Source: Elmis aenea
Taxonomy: Eukaryota > Arthropoda > Insecta > Coleoptera > Elmidae
Assembly (NCBI GenBank): GCA_947652605.1
Contig: OX393581.1
Location: forward strand, 45,717,924 to 45,781,923
Direction: 5' to 3'
DNA length: 64,000 nt
A program made the translations under genes and the position numbers. How positions within the stretch are numbered: the first letter of the stretch is position 1; each line of letters begins with the position of its first letter. The notes below the pieces were generated by a model. That model had not been told where the DNA came from, did no database searches, and worked only from the letters and a program-made list of their open reading frames with translations. Below are positions 1-11,290 of this stretch, one piece after another.

Positions 1-432
1 CCGTTGTGCTGAACGCAAATGATGTTTTTCGTACGCTGTAGCGGCCGAAAAAGTCTTTCTCGGCCGTTGATAAGGATAGGGCCGGAAATGCAGTTCTTTA
101 TGGTTGCTAACGCGTCCGTCAAACAACTGTTTCTCGTACGATTGCACAAAAACGTTATTTACAAACGAAGAGAAAGGACCATTTTTGAAACGATGCCTTT
201 TGGGATATAAAAAAAAATACTTGTAACGTTAAGCTAGTTTAATTCAATAAGTTTCACAACGCGTTGATGTTAGTTTTCGATTTTGGTTTCATGAATCTCT
301 GACTTACGCATTTGCCGTTAAGTGTACCTACATCATACTTTAAACTTTTAAACCTTATGCAAATTCCACTTATCGACTCAAAATGCGAATTGTCGAAAGT
401 GTCTTGGATTCTGGAGGTTAACAGTTATTTTT
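1..432. other. AT-rich stretch, nothing recognised
   Basis: There are open frames of 63 codons (19-210) and 86 codons (312-572, running into the foldback element). Neither has recognisable domains, good codon bias or a homologous second copy here. I see no repeat boundaries before about 433. Confidence 0.4.
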
Positions 433-1220
433 CTGCGTCTGTCCAGAGAAACAGTTGTTTCCGATCAATTTTTAGGCTGGACAATACATCTTTACTGGTC
501 TACGCCAAAAAGTACCTGGTGATGAGTTGTCTTTACCGGCCTAGGCCGGAAAATAGCTGGTTGTTTTGTTGATTCGCGCTGTCTAACAAGCGTCATTATA
601 CCACCAAGCGAGTTTTCACCTGTAGTTTGTTGAGTTATTGTTCAATTATGGATAGTGACGATAGTGATTTTGGTGTCAATGGAGGACGCAGAAAAAATAT
701 TGTATGTAACATACTCGTATGCATTCAGGACTCGCCTGCGGCTCGTCCCAAAACTGCCTACGCTTCCAGTAAAGTACCACTTTCCGGTCTTGTTACGTAA
801 ATAACTATTACATAATAAGAGCCAAAAGTGGTATTTTACTGGACGAGAAGGCAGTTTTTGGACCAGTCGTAGACGAGTCCTGAGAGCATGCGAGACCAGT
901 AAAGACACTTTACGGGTATGTTACATACAATATTTTTCTGCGTCCGCCACTGACACCAAAATCGTTATCTTCACCATCCATAATTAAACAATAACTTAAC
1001 AAACTATAAGTGAAAACTCGCTTGGTGTTATAATGACGCTTGTTTGACAGCGCAAATCAACAAAACAGCTCATGACCATAGCAACCAACTACTTTCCGGC
1101 CTAGGTCGGTAAAGACAACTCGTTACCATGGCAACCAGTTACTTTCTGGCCTAGGCCAGTAAAGATGTATTTTCCAGTCCAAAAATTTGTTGGAAACAAT
1201 TGTTTTTTTGGACGGACACC
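433..1220. mobile_element. Foldback (long inverted-repeat) element P1
   Basis: The left half (about 437-800) is repeated as its reverse complement in the right half (about 835-1218), leaving a loop of only about 30 bp. Examples of matching pieces are TCTTTACTGG near 490 with CCAGTAAAGA near 1157, and the stretch containing GATAGTGATTTTGGTGTCA at 659 with its complement near 952. Internally both arms contain GGCCTAGGCC-like motifs and ACTCGCCTGCGGCTCGT. No target duplication is clear. No coding capacity is credible; the 88-codon minus frame at 642-908 is a product of the palindrome. A relative of the left arm lies at 61095-62400. Probably a non-autonomous DNA element, class not determined. Confidence 0.75.
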
Positions 1221-2703
1221 CCTACTGCAATCAATGAGATGACAACGAAGTAAGCGAAGATATAAGACCTTTTTAACTTCAGAATTCAAACTAACATGAC
1301 CACCATAAGGTTTATACGTTGTTTTTTTTTTGCAGCATAATAGTTGGGTTAGACTATGTAACCTTTTGCCACGTCGTTTAGGTGTATTTCAAGAAAACCA
1401 TGTTTTCTTTGTTGGCACATTAGCAGTATCTAAACTATACTAGTCTAGTAAGGAATCTACCCTCACCTTGTACGATTTATGTCGGCTCTAAGGAGTCTTA
1501 AGGCGGATCCACATCAATAAAAATTTGCGTTGTGCGTTGTATTTGACACAAATTTGCTCGTTTTCGTCGAAATTTTTGTTGGTTTGGACTGTGCGCCGCA
1601 TAGAAATGCACACAAATAATTTCGTGACGAACAACGCACGCTATCCATCGTGCTGTCGGTTTTTAGCCAACTTCAAAGAGATCTGCGTCGCACAGTAGTG
1701 TCAATGTGGACTTGATTCTGAGTGCATCTGTAGTTTTGTTTTATTTTTCTACGTAAATACCTATGTTTGGGTGATTGATCATTTCTCATTTTTTAATTTA
1801 CCTGTTCCTGTTCCGATAATTTTTCCCTTTTGCCTTCTCCCTTCTAAAAGACCCCAACAAGCTTGACATTTTTTCTTTACTTCTTTAACTCCAATACTAC
1901 ATGCTTTAGCTATTTAGTCCCAAGCATCAGCTTTTTTTCTTTTGCTGTAATGGTGACAGTGTTTTGGATTCCATAACAAGTCATGTTTTGAATATTCCTG
2001 AATGAGGAGTAATGAATCCTTATTAGTCCATTCCATGTTATTTTATTAGCCGTTTATTAGTTATTTTATTATGCGAATTACGACTACTCTACTCCCGACA
2101 AGTGTTTATTAATATAACAGGCTCTCAAGTTGAAACAAACCTGCACACATGAATTCGGCCGTACAACACCCAAGATAAATTTTTACGTGGTAAAATACTT
2201 AACCAGATTTAAACTTGCGCCGCAAATATTTTTCCTAAATTTCAAAATACACAATACAACATACATTTTTATTGATGTGGATCCGGCTTTACGCTGGTTT
2301 TGCAAAAATATATTTGCGGTTTTTTTCAACTATTTTTGTTTTTCGCCATAAATTTTAAGCGTCGTTAGGAAATAATGCATTTGGAGGCAATACATTAGTC
2401 TTGTACAATTGTTACTGTTTCTCTTACAGAAAAGTACTAGCCTTATACAAAAAAAATACTAGCCATTGATGACGTTACGCATACAGTACGTTTCCGGTTT
2501 TTCTAGAGAATATAAAACCGTTAAGTCTGATGCAAAAGACTTGAAAATTAATGCCTAATTACTGGGTAGATTAGTATAAGACGAATATTTGCTGTATTTG
2601 GATCAAAATTGATAATTGCGGTTTCCAATCGACTAGTAAAATATTGATCTAAATGTTGCGATATTTGAGCAAAATTTTTTTACGATGTGTAGGTAGAAAT
2701 AAT
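1221..2703. other. AT-rich stretch, nothing recognised
   Basis: No inverted or direct repeat, domain or RNA gene was seen. The 73-codon frame at 2130-2351 is unremarkable. Confidence 0.4.
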
Positions 2704-3135
2704 GTATTTATTTTTGTAGACTGTTCAACTAAAACATGTATACTAGTTTAAGTTGAAGCAACAAAAAGGGGACATAGGCATGCGCGGTGCCAAGTGGCCT
2801 CAGGCGCAAATTTTCTATATTTTGCCTTAAAATGTTAAAACCGTGTACTTTTTATCTGTTAATTCATATACCTACTTGCTAAACATTAAGTGAAAAACAC
2901 ATTTGTGTTAATGTAAAACTCTGTGTAATTAGAAGTAAATTCTAAATGTTTTCGTTATAACTGGTTTTATTTTGAGTCCTTTTTACGAGATGGGTAAAAA
3001 AAATCCACGAAAGAAAATCATAGCCGATTTCACCTAACCGTTGAATTTAGTTAAAATGATTGTTATCCTGTACAGCGTGATTCAAATTCGAGGGCGACTA
3101 TGGGGATCTCGCTTGTTATAATAGCTAGAGTATAG
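2704..3135. repeat. 432-bp direct repeat R, copy 1 (satellite flank)
   Basis: This 432-bp block, beginning GTATTTATTTTTGTA and ending AGCTAGAGTATAG, recurs at 4341-4772 with the same length and only a handful of differences. Its last 60 bp are the left end of a family-B palindromic element (GTACAGCGTGATTCAAATT). Copy 1 passes straight into satellite DNA, whereas copy 2 continues into more family-B sequence. Confidence 0.9.
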
Positions 3136-4342
3136 TGCTTAGAATTGGTAATTTTTGCGTTCTCGTAAGCCATGACACTGTGTTAGAAAAAAATCAAAAT
3201 TTCTTATTTTCCGATGCGCGCATCCTTTGCGAGTAAAACGGTGCAAAGTTTTCAAACTTATCTCAAACTGCTCCCGAGAAAAACGCCAAAAACTAGACCC
3301 CTGCAAAAGCCGAAATTTGTTTGGAAAAATAAGCACCTCGGTTCACAAAAAAATTCATAACTTCGTTATGACGTGTGCAATATTCTTGAATTTAGGCTCA
3401 AAATGTAGCTAAAAGATGGGCGCATCTGATGACGTGTAGAAAGTGCATTTTAAACTGTGTTTAGTATTCTTTACGGACGTCCAAAAATGGTGCTTAGAAT
3501 TGGTCATTTTTGCGATCGCGTAAGCCATGACACTGTGTTAGAAAAAAATCAAAATTTCTTTCTTTCCGATGCGCGCATCCTTTGTGAGTAAAACAGTGCA
3601 AAGTTTTCAAAATTATCTCAAACTGTTCCCGAGAAAAACGCCAAAAACTAGACCCCTACAAAAGCCGAAATTTGTTTGGAAAAATAAGCACCTCGGTTCA
3701 CAAAAAAATTCATAACTACGTTATGACATGTGCAATATTCTTGAATTTAGGCTCAAAATATAGCTAAAAGATGAGCGCATCTGATGACGTGTAGAAAGTG
3801 CATTTTAAACTGTGTTTAGTATTCTTTACGGACGTCCGAAAATGGTGCTTAGAATTGGTAATTTTTGCGATCTTGTAAGCCATGACACGATGTTAGAAAA
3901 AAATCAAAATTTCTTATTTTCCGATGCGCGCATCCTTTGTGAGTAAAACAGTGCAAAGTTTTCAAAATTATCTCAAACTGTTCCCGAGAAAAACGCCAAA
4001 AACTAGACCCCTGCAAAAGCCGAAATTTGTTTGGAAAAATAAGCATCTCGGTTCACAAAAAAATTCATAACTTCGTTATGACGTGTGCAATATTCTTGAA
4101 TTTAGGCTCAAAATGTAGCTAAAAGATGGGCGCATCTGATGACGTGTAGAAAGTGCATTTTAAACTGTGTTTAGTATTCTTTACGGACGTCCGAAAATGG
4201 TGCTTAGAATTGGTAATTTTTGCGATCTTGTAAGCCATGACACTGTGTTAGAAAAAAATCAAAATTTCTTATTTTCCGATTCGCGCATCCTTTGCGAGTA
4301 AAAGGGTGCAAAGTTTTCAAACTTATCTCAAACTGTTCCCGT
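3134..4342 (+). repeat. 355-bp satellite array I (about 3.4 monomers)
   Basis: The phase marker GGTGCTTAGAATTGG recurs at 3489, 3844 and 4199, a period of exactly 355 bp. The first monomer starts at 3134, flush with the end of repeat R. The last monomer is cut off near 4341 inside AAACTGTTCCC, where the second R begins. Monomers differ by a few percent. The 61-65 codon frames in each monomer repeat with the period and are not genes. Confidence 0.95.
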
Positions 4343-4772
4343 ATTTATTTTTGTACACTGTTCAACTAAAACATGTATACTAGTTTAAGTTGAAGCAACA
4401 AAAAGGGGACATAGGCATGCGCGGTGCCAAGTGGCCTCAGGCGCAAATTTTCTATATTTTGCCTTAAAATGTTAAAACCGTGTACTTTTTATCTGTTAAT
4501 TCATATACCTACTTGCTAAACATTAAGTGAAAAACACATTTGTGTTAATGTAAAACTTTGTGTAATTAGAAGTAAATTCTAAATGTTTTCGTTATAACTG
4601 GTTTTATTTTGAGTCCTTTTTACGAGATGGGTAAAAAAAATCCACGAAAGAAAATCATAGCCGATTTCACCTAACCGTTGAATTTAGTTAAAATGATTGT
4701 TATCCTGTACAGGGTGATTCAAATTTGAGGGCGACTATGGGGATCTCGCTTGTTATAATAGCTAGAGTATAG
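4341..4772. repeat. 432-bp direct repeat R, copy 2
   Basis: Same length as copy 1 and almost identical. It contains the intact TACAGGGTGATTCAAATT end of a family-B element near 4708 and runs on without a break into the rest of that arm. Confidence 0.9.
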
Positions 4773-5032
4773 GTTTAAATTTGGCAAAGTTGGTGAATTT
4801 GGTGCTCATTAATAATCCGAAGAGAAATTGGAAATGCCCCAAACGGTATCCGAAAAATTGAGAGGAAACCGCAAAATACTATATTTGAAAATAGTTTATA
4901 ACTTCTTTGGAGTATAAAATATTTAAAATGTGTAAAAACATTGCTGGAGCAACGTTTCAAACCGCGTCGGATAGTAAATACTAATTTATTCTATGTCGAT
5001 AGGTTTTTGTTTTATGATAACCAACTTTATTT
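4708..5032. mobile_element. Family-B palindromic element, left arm (B1, interrupted)
   Basis: Begins TA-CAGGGTGATTCAAATT and matches the left arm of the complete family-B copy at 39202 through 'CTCATTAATAATCC', 'ACTTCTTTGGAGTAT' and 'TGTAAAAACATTGC'. At 5033 it is cut by element A1. After A1 (6578 on) a few family-B-like bases (AATCAAATAGCATTT, also at 39558) are followed by satellite monomers. Non-autonomous and truncated. Confidence 0.8.
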
Positions 5033-6577
5033 CAGGGTGTCCCAGCCAAGACGAATTATATGATAGCTCTGTTATTAGTAATAAAATTAAAAAAAGTTAA
5101 ATATAAAAGTTGTTTGTTATCATTTACTACATAACCTAAAATTATTTTCAACTATACACAGTGTTTTGTTTTTGCGCTCTGATACCAAACATTGTTTTTT
5201 TATATGGAACACCCTGTATATTTTGCAATTTTTGGATGTAAAATTAAATTCTCTTTTAAAAATGTTATAGGTTATTTATGTCTAAAATGAACCGTTTTTG
5301 AGTTATTAACGTTTTTTTGAAAATTTTGACAGATGCAGACCTTTATAAAAATATTTATATTTATTAATATAACAACAACAGAGCAATTTACTCTGGTAAT
5401 TTATTAGACAATGGTGTCATAGTGATTGTTGACTTGTTACATTTTTAAAATAATATACAGGGTGTTCGTTATACTCGGTCCATTTCGCTAAATTTTAAAC
5501 GCATGTAAATCTTTTTTTTTTAATGGAACACCGTATATATTTTTACATTTTCTTGTAGAAAATTTAATTATCTTTCAAAGTTGTCAAGCATGTTTTATGT
5601 CTAAATATAATATTTTTGAAGTTATTTCGTTTCTTATGATTATTTGCGAGTATTTTACCTAAAATATCGGTAGTAGCCTCTGAAAATTCAAAACAATTTG
5701 TATGAACTGTCAACCAGAACAGTTAATCGGCACAATTTAAACTATTATGCCACTAAAAATCCGTATTTTTTAAGAACTGTAGATACACAGCATGCTGGTG
5801 TTATTTGCTGCCATTTATGCTTTGTATCTACAACTCTTAAAAAATACGGATTTTTAGTGGCATAATAGTGGAAATTTTGCCGATTAACTGTTCTGGTTGA
5901 CAGTTCATACAAATTGTTTTGAATTTTCAAAGGCTACTACCGATATTTTAGGTAAAATACTCGCAAATAATCATAAGAAACGAAATAACTTCAAAAATAT
6001 TATATTTAGACATAAAACATGCTTAACAACTTTGAAAGATAATTAAATTTTCTACAAGAAAATGTAAAAACATATAGGGTGTTCCATTTTAAAAAAAAGA
6101 TTTACATGCGTTTAAAGTTTAGCGAAATGGACCGAGTATAACGAACACCCTGTATATTATTTTAAAAATGTAACAAGTCAACAATCACTATGACACTATT
6201 GCCTAATAAATTACCAGAGTAAATTGCTCTGGTGTTGTTATGTTAATAAATATAAATATTTTTATAAAGGTCTGCATCTGTCAAAATTTTCAAAAAAACG
6301 TCAATAACTCAAAAACGGTTTATTTTAGACGTAAACAACCTATAATATTTTTAAAAGAGAATTTAATTTTACATCCAAAAATTGCAAAATATACAGGGTG
6401 TTCCATATAAAAAAACAAAGTTTGGTATCAGAGCGCAAAAACAAAACACTGTGTATAGTTGAAAATAATTTTAGGTAATGTAGTAAAAGATAACAAACAA
6501 CTTTTATATTTAACTTTTTTTAATATTATTACTAATAACAGAGCTATCGAATAATTCGTTTTGGCTGGGACACCCTG
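5033..6577. mobile_element. Family-A palindromic Tc1/mariner-type element A1
   Basis: The ends are CAGGGTGTCCCAGCCAAG (5033) and its complement CTTGGCTGGGACACCCTG-like (ending 6577), with TA following on the right. The two halves are reverse complements along essentially their whole length (about 770 bp per arm) around a short loop near 5790-5815. Internal copies of ACACCCTGTAT occur near the middle of each arm (about 5205 and 5462, with complements), suggesting that smaller elements were built in before the arm was duplicated. No transposase sequence remains. Such a transcript would form a long, nearly perfect hairpin. Confidence 0.9.
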
Positions 6578-8170
6578 TATAATCAAATAGCATTTTGAAT
6601 CGGTGTTCAAAATATAGCTAAGAGATTGGCGCATCCGACGACGTAGAGCGCAAATAAAACACTTTTTGATATCATCCACGGCCGTCTGAAAAGGTCTTTT
6701 CAAATGCTCATAAATTAAAATTTGTCATACTTGTGGCCGCGTTGGCTATGAGATAGTGTTGGAAAAAAATCAAAGTTTGTTATTTTTTGGTGCAGGCATC
6801 CTTTGCAAGTAGGGCTGTGCAAAGTTTTTGAAATTATCTTCAACGGTCTCTGAGAAAAGCGCGAAAGACGAGAACCCGGCAATACCTATAACGAGTTTGC
6901 TCGGAAAATAAAAACATCTCGGTCTATAAAAAAATTATTAACTCCCTTATTAGCGTACCGAAAATTTTGATTCGGTGTTTAAAATGTTGCTAAAAGACTG
7001 GCGCATCCGACGACGTAAAAGTTTGTTATTTTCTGATGCAAGCATCCTTTGCGAGTAAGGCTGTGCAAAGTTTTTGAAATTGTCTTCAACGGACTCTGAA
7101 AAAAGCGCGAAAAACGAGAACCCGGCAATACCTATGTATACCGAGTTCGGTAGTAAAATAAAAACATCTCGGTCTACGAAAAAATTCATAACTTCGTTAT
7201 GTCACGTGCAATACTTAAATTTGGGCTCGAAATGTAGCTAAAAGATGGGCGCATCTGATGACGTGTAGAAAGTGCATTTTAAACTGTGTTTAGTATTCTT
7301 TACGGACGTCCGAAAATGGTGCTTAGAATTGGTCATTTTTGCGATCGCGTAAGCCATGACACCGTGTTAGAAAAAAATCAAAATTTCTTATTTTCCGATG
7401 CGCGCATCCTTTGCGAGTAAAACGGTGCAAAGTTTTCAAAATTATCTCAAACTGTTCCCGAGAAAAACGCCAAAAACGAGACCCCTGCAAAAGCCGAAAT
7501 TTGTTTGGAAAAATAAGCACCTCGGTTCACAAAAAAATTCATAACTACGTTATGACGTGTGCAATATTCTTGAATTTAGGCTCAAAATATAGCTAAAAGA
7601 TGGGCGCATCTGATGACGTGTAGAAAGTGCATTTTAAACTGTGTTTAGTATTCTTTACGGACGTCTGAAAATGGTGCTTAGAATTGGTAATTTTGGCGAT
7701 CTTGTAAGCCATGACACTGTGTTAGAAAAAAATCAAAATTTCTTATTTTCCGATGCGCGCATCCTTTGCGAGTAAAACGGTGCAAAGTTTTCAAAATTAT
7801 CTCAAACTGTTTCCGAGAAAAACGCCAAAAATAGACCCCTGCAAAAGCCGAAATTTGTTTGGAAAAACAAGCACCTGGGTTCACAAAAACTAATCATAAC
7901 TTCGTTATGACGTGTGCAATATTCTTGAGTTTAGGCTCAAAATGTAGCTAAAAGATGGGCGCATCTGATGACGTGTAGATAGTGCATTTTAAAATGTGTT
8001 TAGTATTCTTTACGGACGTCCGAAAATGGTGCTTAGAAATGGTCATTTTTGCGATCGCGTAAGCCATGACACCGTGTTAGAAAAAAATCAAAATTTCGTA
8101 TTTTCCGATGCGCGCATCCTATGCGAGTAAAACGGTGTAAAGTTTTTGAAATTATCTTCAACCGTTTTAG
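6578..8170 (+). repeat. 355-bp satellite array II, diverged then homogeneous monomers
   Basis: Phase markers GGTGCTTAGAA(A/T)TGG at 7318, 7673 and 8028 again give exactly 355 bp. Monomers between about 6590 and 7205 are clearly related (CATCCTTTGC..AGTA..GTGCAAAGTTTTT, GGCGCATC(C/T)GA(C/T)GACGT) but much more diverged, and one carries an internal deletion. Homogeneous monomers resume near 7206. The array lies in the same orientation as array I, with family-B and A1 sequence between them. Confidence 0.92.
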
Positions 8171-8475
8171 CTAAAAAAACTTGTTGAGATAGCGAAAAAC
8201 TACGTGTGCCATTGAATTCAGATCATGTGATTTATAAAACGACAGCTATTCTAATATAAATTATCCAAAGAGTGTTTTGTTTAGATATGTTTGAAATTTA
8301 ATTATGTGTTGTTTTTCTTCACAAACTCAATTATCTGTTTTTCCATTTTGCTGAAAAAGATTGATGTGATGGCGAAAAACTGCGTGCTCCATTGAATTCT
8401 TGAATTCAGAGCATGTAATTTATATAAGAACAGTTATCAAAATTAAAACAACGTTCACAAAGTTCTGAATTGTCG
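8170..8475 (+). repeat. Diverged two-unit tandem repeat, 180-bp period
   Basis: GCTAAAAAAACTTGTTGAGAT..GCGAAAAACTACGTG..CCATTGAATTCAGA at 8170 is repeated as GCTGAAAAAGATTGATGTGAT..GCGAAAAACTGCGTG..CCATTGAATTC from 8350. The second unit carries an extra TTGAATTC. It adjoins the satellite array but is not homologous to it. Confidence 0.7.
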
Positions 8476-9750
8476 GCTTGTGTATAATTTATGCTTTTAA
8501 ATCAACCGTAAAACAAAAATTTCGTATTTTTGGAAGCAACTTATAATTGGCAAGTGCTGTACTGTTTTATCGAGCAAACGTTGCAAGTCATTTCTCGTAG
8601 ATGGCGCGACCTGTTTTAAAAGCTTGTTATTAATTTCGTACGAACTACGTACATGTTTGTATTTAATTAATTTCTATAATTATTTAATAATGAACCGTGA
8701 CACATGTGCAATAAGTAAAATAAGTAGTTTCTATTTCTATGATTTGGATAATTATAACGCGGGACCAATTTGCTAATTGTAGCCACCCCATAAATTATTA
8801 TCCAATTTTGTTTACTTCACTTTTACTGTTTTTGTGTTTAAGAAATAACAAATGGCAATCAAGTGTTACTAATCACACGGTGCAAATTGCTGTGAATCAA
8901 TATTCAAAAGTGTTTGTAGGAAAAATAAGAACTTTATCAATTCGCTGGAGCCGCTAAATAAACAAGTCGTTGGAAAATAACGAGTTTCTTCGATTCATTT
9001 CTTCGTGCAGACTTGAAGCCAAGACTTCCAGCGTTACAAAGTGATATGATGATTAGGTTTAATGGTGAAGAATAATACCTCGTTAGACATTCATTGAAAA
9101 CTTTCAACTCGTTCCATTTTGTTGGCGAAACGATTTGAGCTTTTCTAATTTAATGTTCTCCAGAAACTTGGGAGCCATTGCGTGGTTTGAGACATTTTCC
9201 CGGAATTATACAGGGATTTTAATTAATTTTTTGTACTCATTCAGTTTATTTTAGATGAGGACTCTGATTAAACGTATTCTTCAGCTGAATAAATATGAAA
9301 CGTGAAATATAAAATGCGCGAGATTATTTCATAATTCGAAATAAATTTCATTTCGTTGTTGTTGCCTGGAATTTAATTTCGGTCCAAATTATGCGATATT
9401 AATTTTATTACAAATTCATACCAACGTCCTTTGTGAGATTTGTATTTGGAGCGAGCGGAAGTTTTTAATGTACTATTTAAAAAATGGCAGCTGCGCTTTC
9501 ATACAATATTCAACAAAAGGAGAAATTTAGAGGGTTAATTATCAGATAATTCGTTAAATCTGTTACTTCTCTGACAATTTTATTACTCGAATATTACAAC
9601 AAAAAATTTAATTACGTTAACAGAAATGTTTTTCATATATTTTAAACATCAAACAACTTTCGTAATACATTGCAAAGTTAGTACACAACATGCTGTAATA
9701 TAACAACCAAGACTTGGTGTTTAATAGCATGTGCCTCCACACATATTTTA
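8476..9750. other. Unique-looking AT-rich stretch
   Basis: No repeat copy elsewhere in the window was recognised. A 72-codon frame at 8739-8957 lacks known motifs. The segment with CATTTCTCGTAGATGGCGCGACC near 8590 is more GC-rich than its surroundings and resembles ordinary single-copy insect DNA. Confidence 0.35.
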
Positions 9751-9752
9751 TA

Positions 9753-10600
9753 GGGTAAGTCCGGGATAAATGCCCCACCGGCGAAGATGCCCCATCAAAA
9801 TAATTTCGTTATTAACGGACAGGTTGCGCTGGCTTTTTAAGGGTTGGTTTGTATTGCGTATGTGAATGTGTGCAGTGCTAATTTTTTTAAAAAAAAACCT
9901 TATTCGGGCAAGTTATTTGCAAAAATTCATTTTTAGAGCTTCACAAAATTTATCACTATGGTTTGCTTGTACACGCATATCATGATAAAGTATTTTTATC
10001 ATTGTTTTTGTAGTGCAATAGGTACATTTAGGCATACAATAGGTTAGTGTTCGTGCCAAAATACATATTCTGGCGCAAAATTTAAATTTGATATTTGGCT
10101 GGGGCATCTATACCGGACGATAGGGGAAGATGCCCCACATGTGTTGGGTGTGGGGAAATGTACACAAACACAAAATGGAATGATGAGTGAGTTCAGCGCA
10201 TGCATTGCAACAAATGGTCCCATGAAGGCTGTTCTAAATATGAAAATCTTTGTAATTTGTGGGGAAAAATACTGACATTAAAAAAGAAATAAGTACTTAA
10301 TTGTTAAAACCATTTAGTTTCTGTTTATTTATTTGTAATTACATAATATTTTCGTAGGGGCATCTATACCTATACTAGTGGGGCATCGTTGCCCGACAAT
10401 TTGGTGAAGATGGCAAATGCTCATATTTTAAGTTTTTAATTTTTCGAATCATATAAGTTTATAACAGTGTAAATTTTCATGTTTAAATAAAATAATATAT
10501 ATAGAGTTGTCATACAACGAAATTACAACCATAGTTTTCACTCCTTTGTCCAGAAAATATTAGCATCTAAAAAGGTGGGGCATCTATCCCGGACTTACCC
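9753..10600. mobile_element. MITE with TGCCCC motifs, TA-flanked
   Basis: Terminal inverted repeats are GGGTAAGTCCGGGATAAA at 9753 and TATCCCGGACTTACCC ending at 10600, with TA on both outer sides. The 848-bp body is non-coding. It carries the short motif (G)ATGCCCCA, or its complement TGGGGCAT(C), at several internal places: about 9770, 9786, 10103, 10127, 10359, 10379 and 10577. In some of these it is paired with CTATACCGGAC or CTATACC, which echo the terminal sequence. Repeated subterminal copies of terminal motifs are typical of transposase binding sites. Class is likely a TA-targeting DNA transposon; no transposase is present. Confidence 0.85.
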
Positions 10601-10684
10601 TAATAAATAAGTTTGGTCCAGAAGTTATTAATTGTTATTTTGTTAATGCTGAGGGCTAAAACTACGTTTTTGAGAATTTTTTAA

Positions 10685-11290
10685 ATTATTATTTTATTTA
10701 GTATACTATTAGGTGTAGGTAGGACTGTTGAGTTGTGCTGTGCTGACTTTTTTTCATGTCTCTTTGTCTTGTGCTAGCTTTTTTATGTCTTTCCATTTGA
10801 TGTTTTTATCTGTTGCGGCTTTTTTAACTTCGTCTTGCCAGGTTTTTCTCGGTCTACCTCTTTTGTTTTTTCCCTGAAGCCTTGCTTCATAAGCTTTTCT
10901 GGTTAACCTTTCTTCTTTCATCCTATACCTAAACGTGACCCAACCATCCCAGCTGTCTCTCTTGTATTTTTGTTTCGACTGATGTCATCTTTAATTGTTG
11001 TCTATGTGTTTCATTTCTGATTCTATCTTTTTTGGTTTTTCCTTGGAGTTTTCTTAGAAATATAATTTCTGCAAAATCCACCGGCTACTATTTTTATTTG
11101 TAAGTGTCCACGTTTCACTTTCGTATAAAAGTGCCGGAGTTACTACCTTCTTGACCACTTCTACTTTTGTTCGTTTTGGGACTTCTCTATTTCCAAAAAA
11201 TGTTGTTCTCAAACTATTACATATTCTTCCCACATTTCTTGTCCTTTTGCTTACTTCCTTATTCGTTTCTCCTTTTTTATGTATGTTGTT
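10685..11290 (-). pseudogene. Non-LTR retrotransposon (LINE family 1), 3' fragment of ORF2
   Basis: On the minus strand this encodes, with several stops and frameshifts, the C-terminal region of a LINE reverse transcriptase ORF: 'EVPKRTKVEVVKKVV', 'LLYESETWTLTNKN', 'LTRKAYEARLQGKNKRGRPR' and 'KTWQDEVKKAA'. The sense 3' end reads AGTCCTAC..CACCTAATAG followed by a TAAA-like tail (TTTATTT on the plus strand near 10690). The same family recurs at 21.2-22.8, 24.8-25.6, 35.6-37.1 and 43.2-43.4 kb. The 5' end is truncated near 11290. Confidence 0.85.

Noticed and set aside
5745..5930. Identical 61-codon ORFs at 5745-5930 and 51224-51409
   Set aside because: They are the central hairpins of palindromic elements A1 and A2; identity follows from the shared element, and no domain is present.
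3139..7884. Repeated 61-68 codon ORFs with nearly identical translations on both strands
   Set aside because: They recur with the 355-bp satellite period on both strands and are by-products of the tandem repeat, not a gene family.
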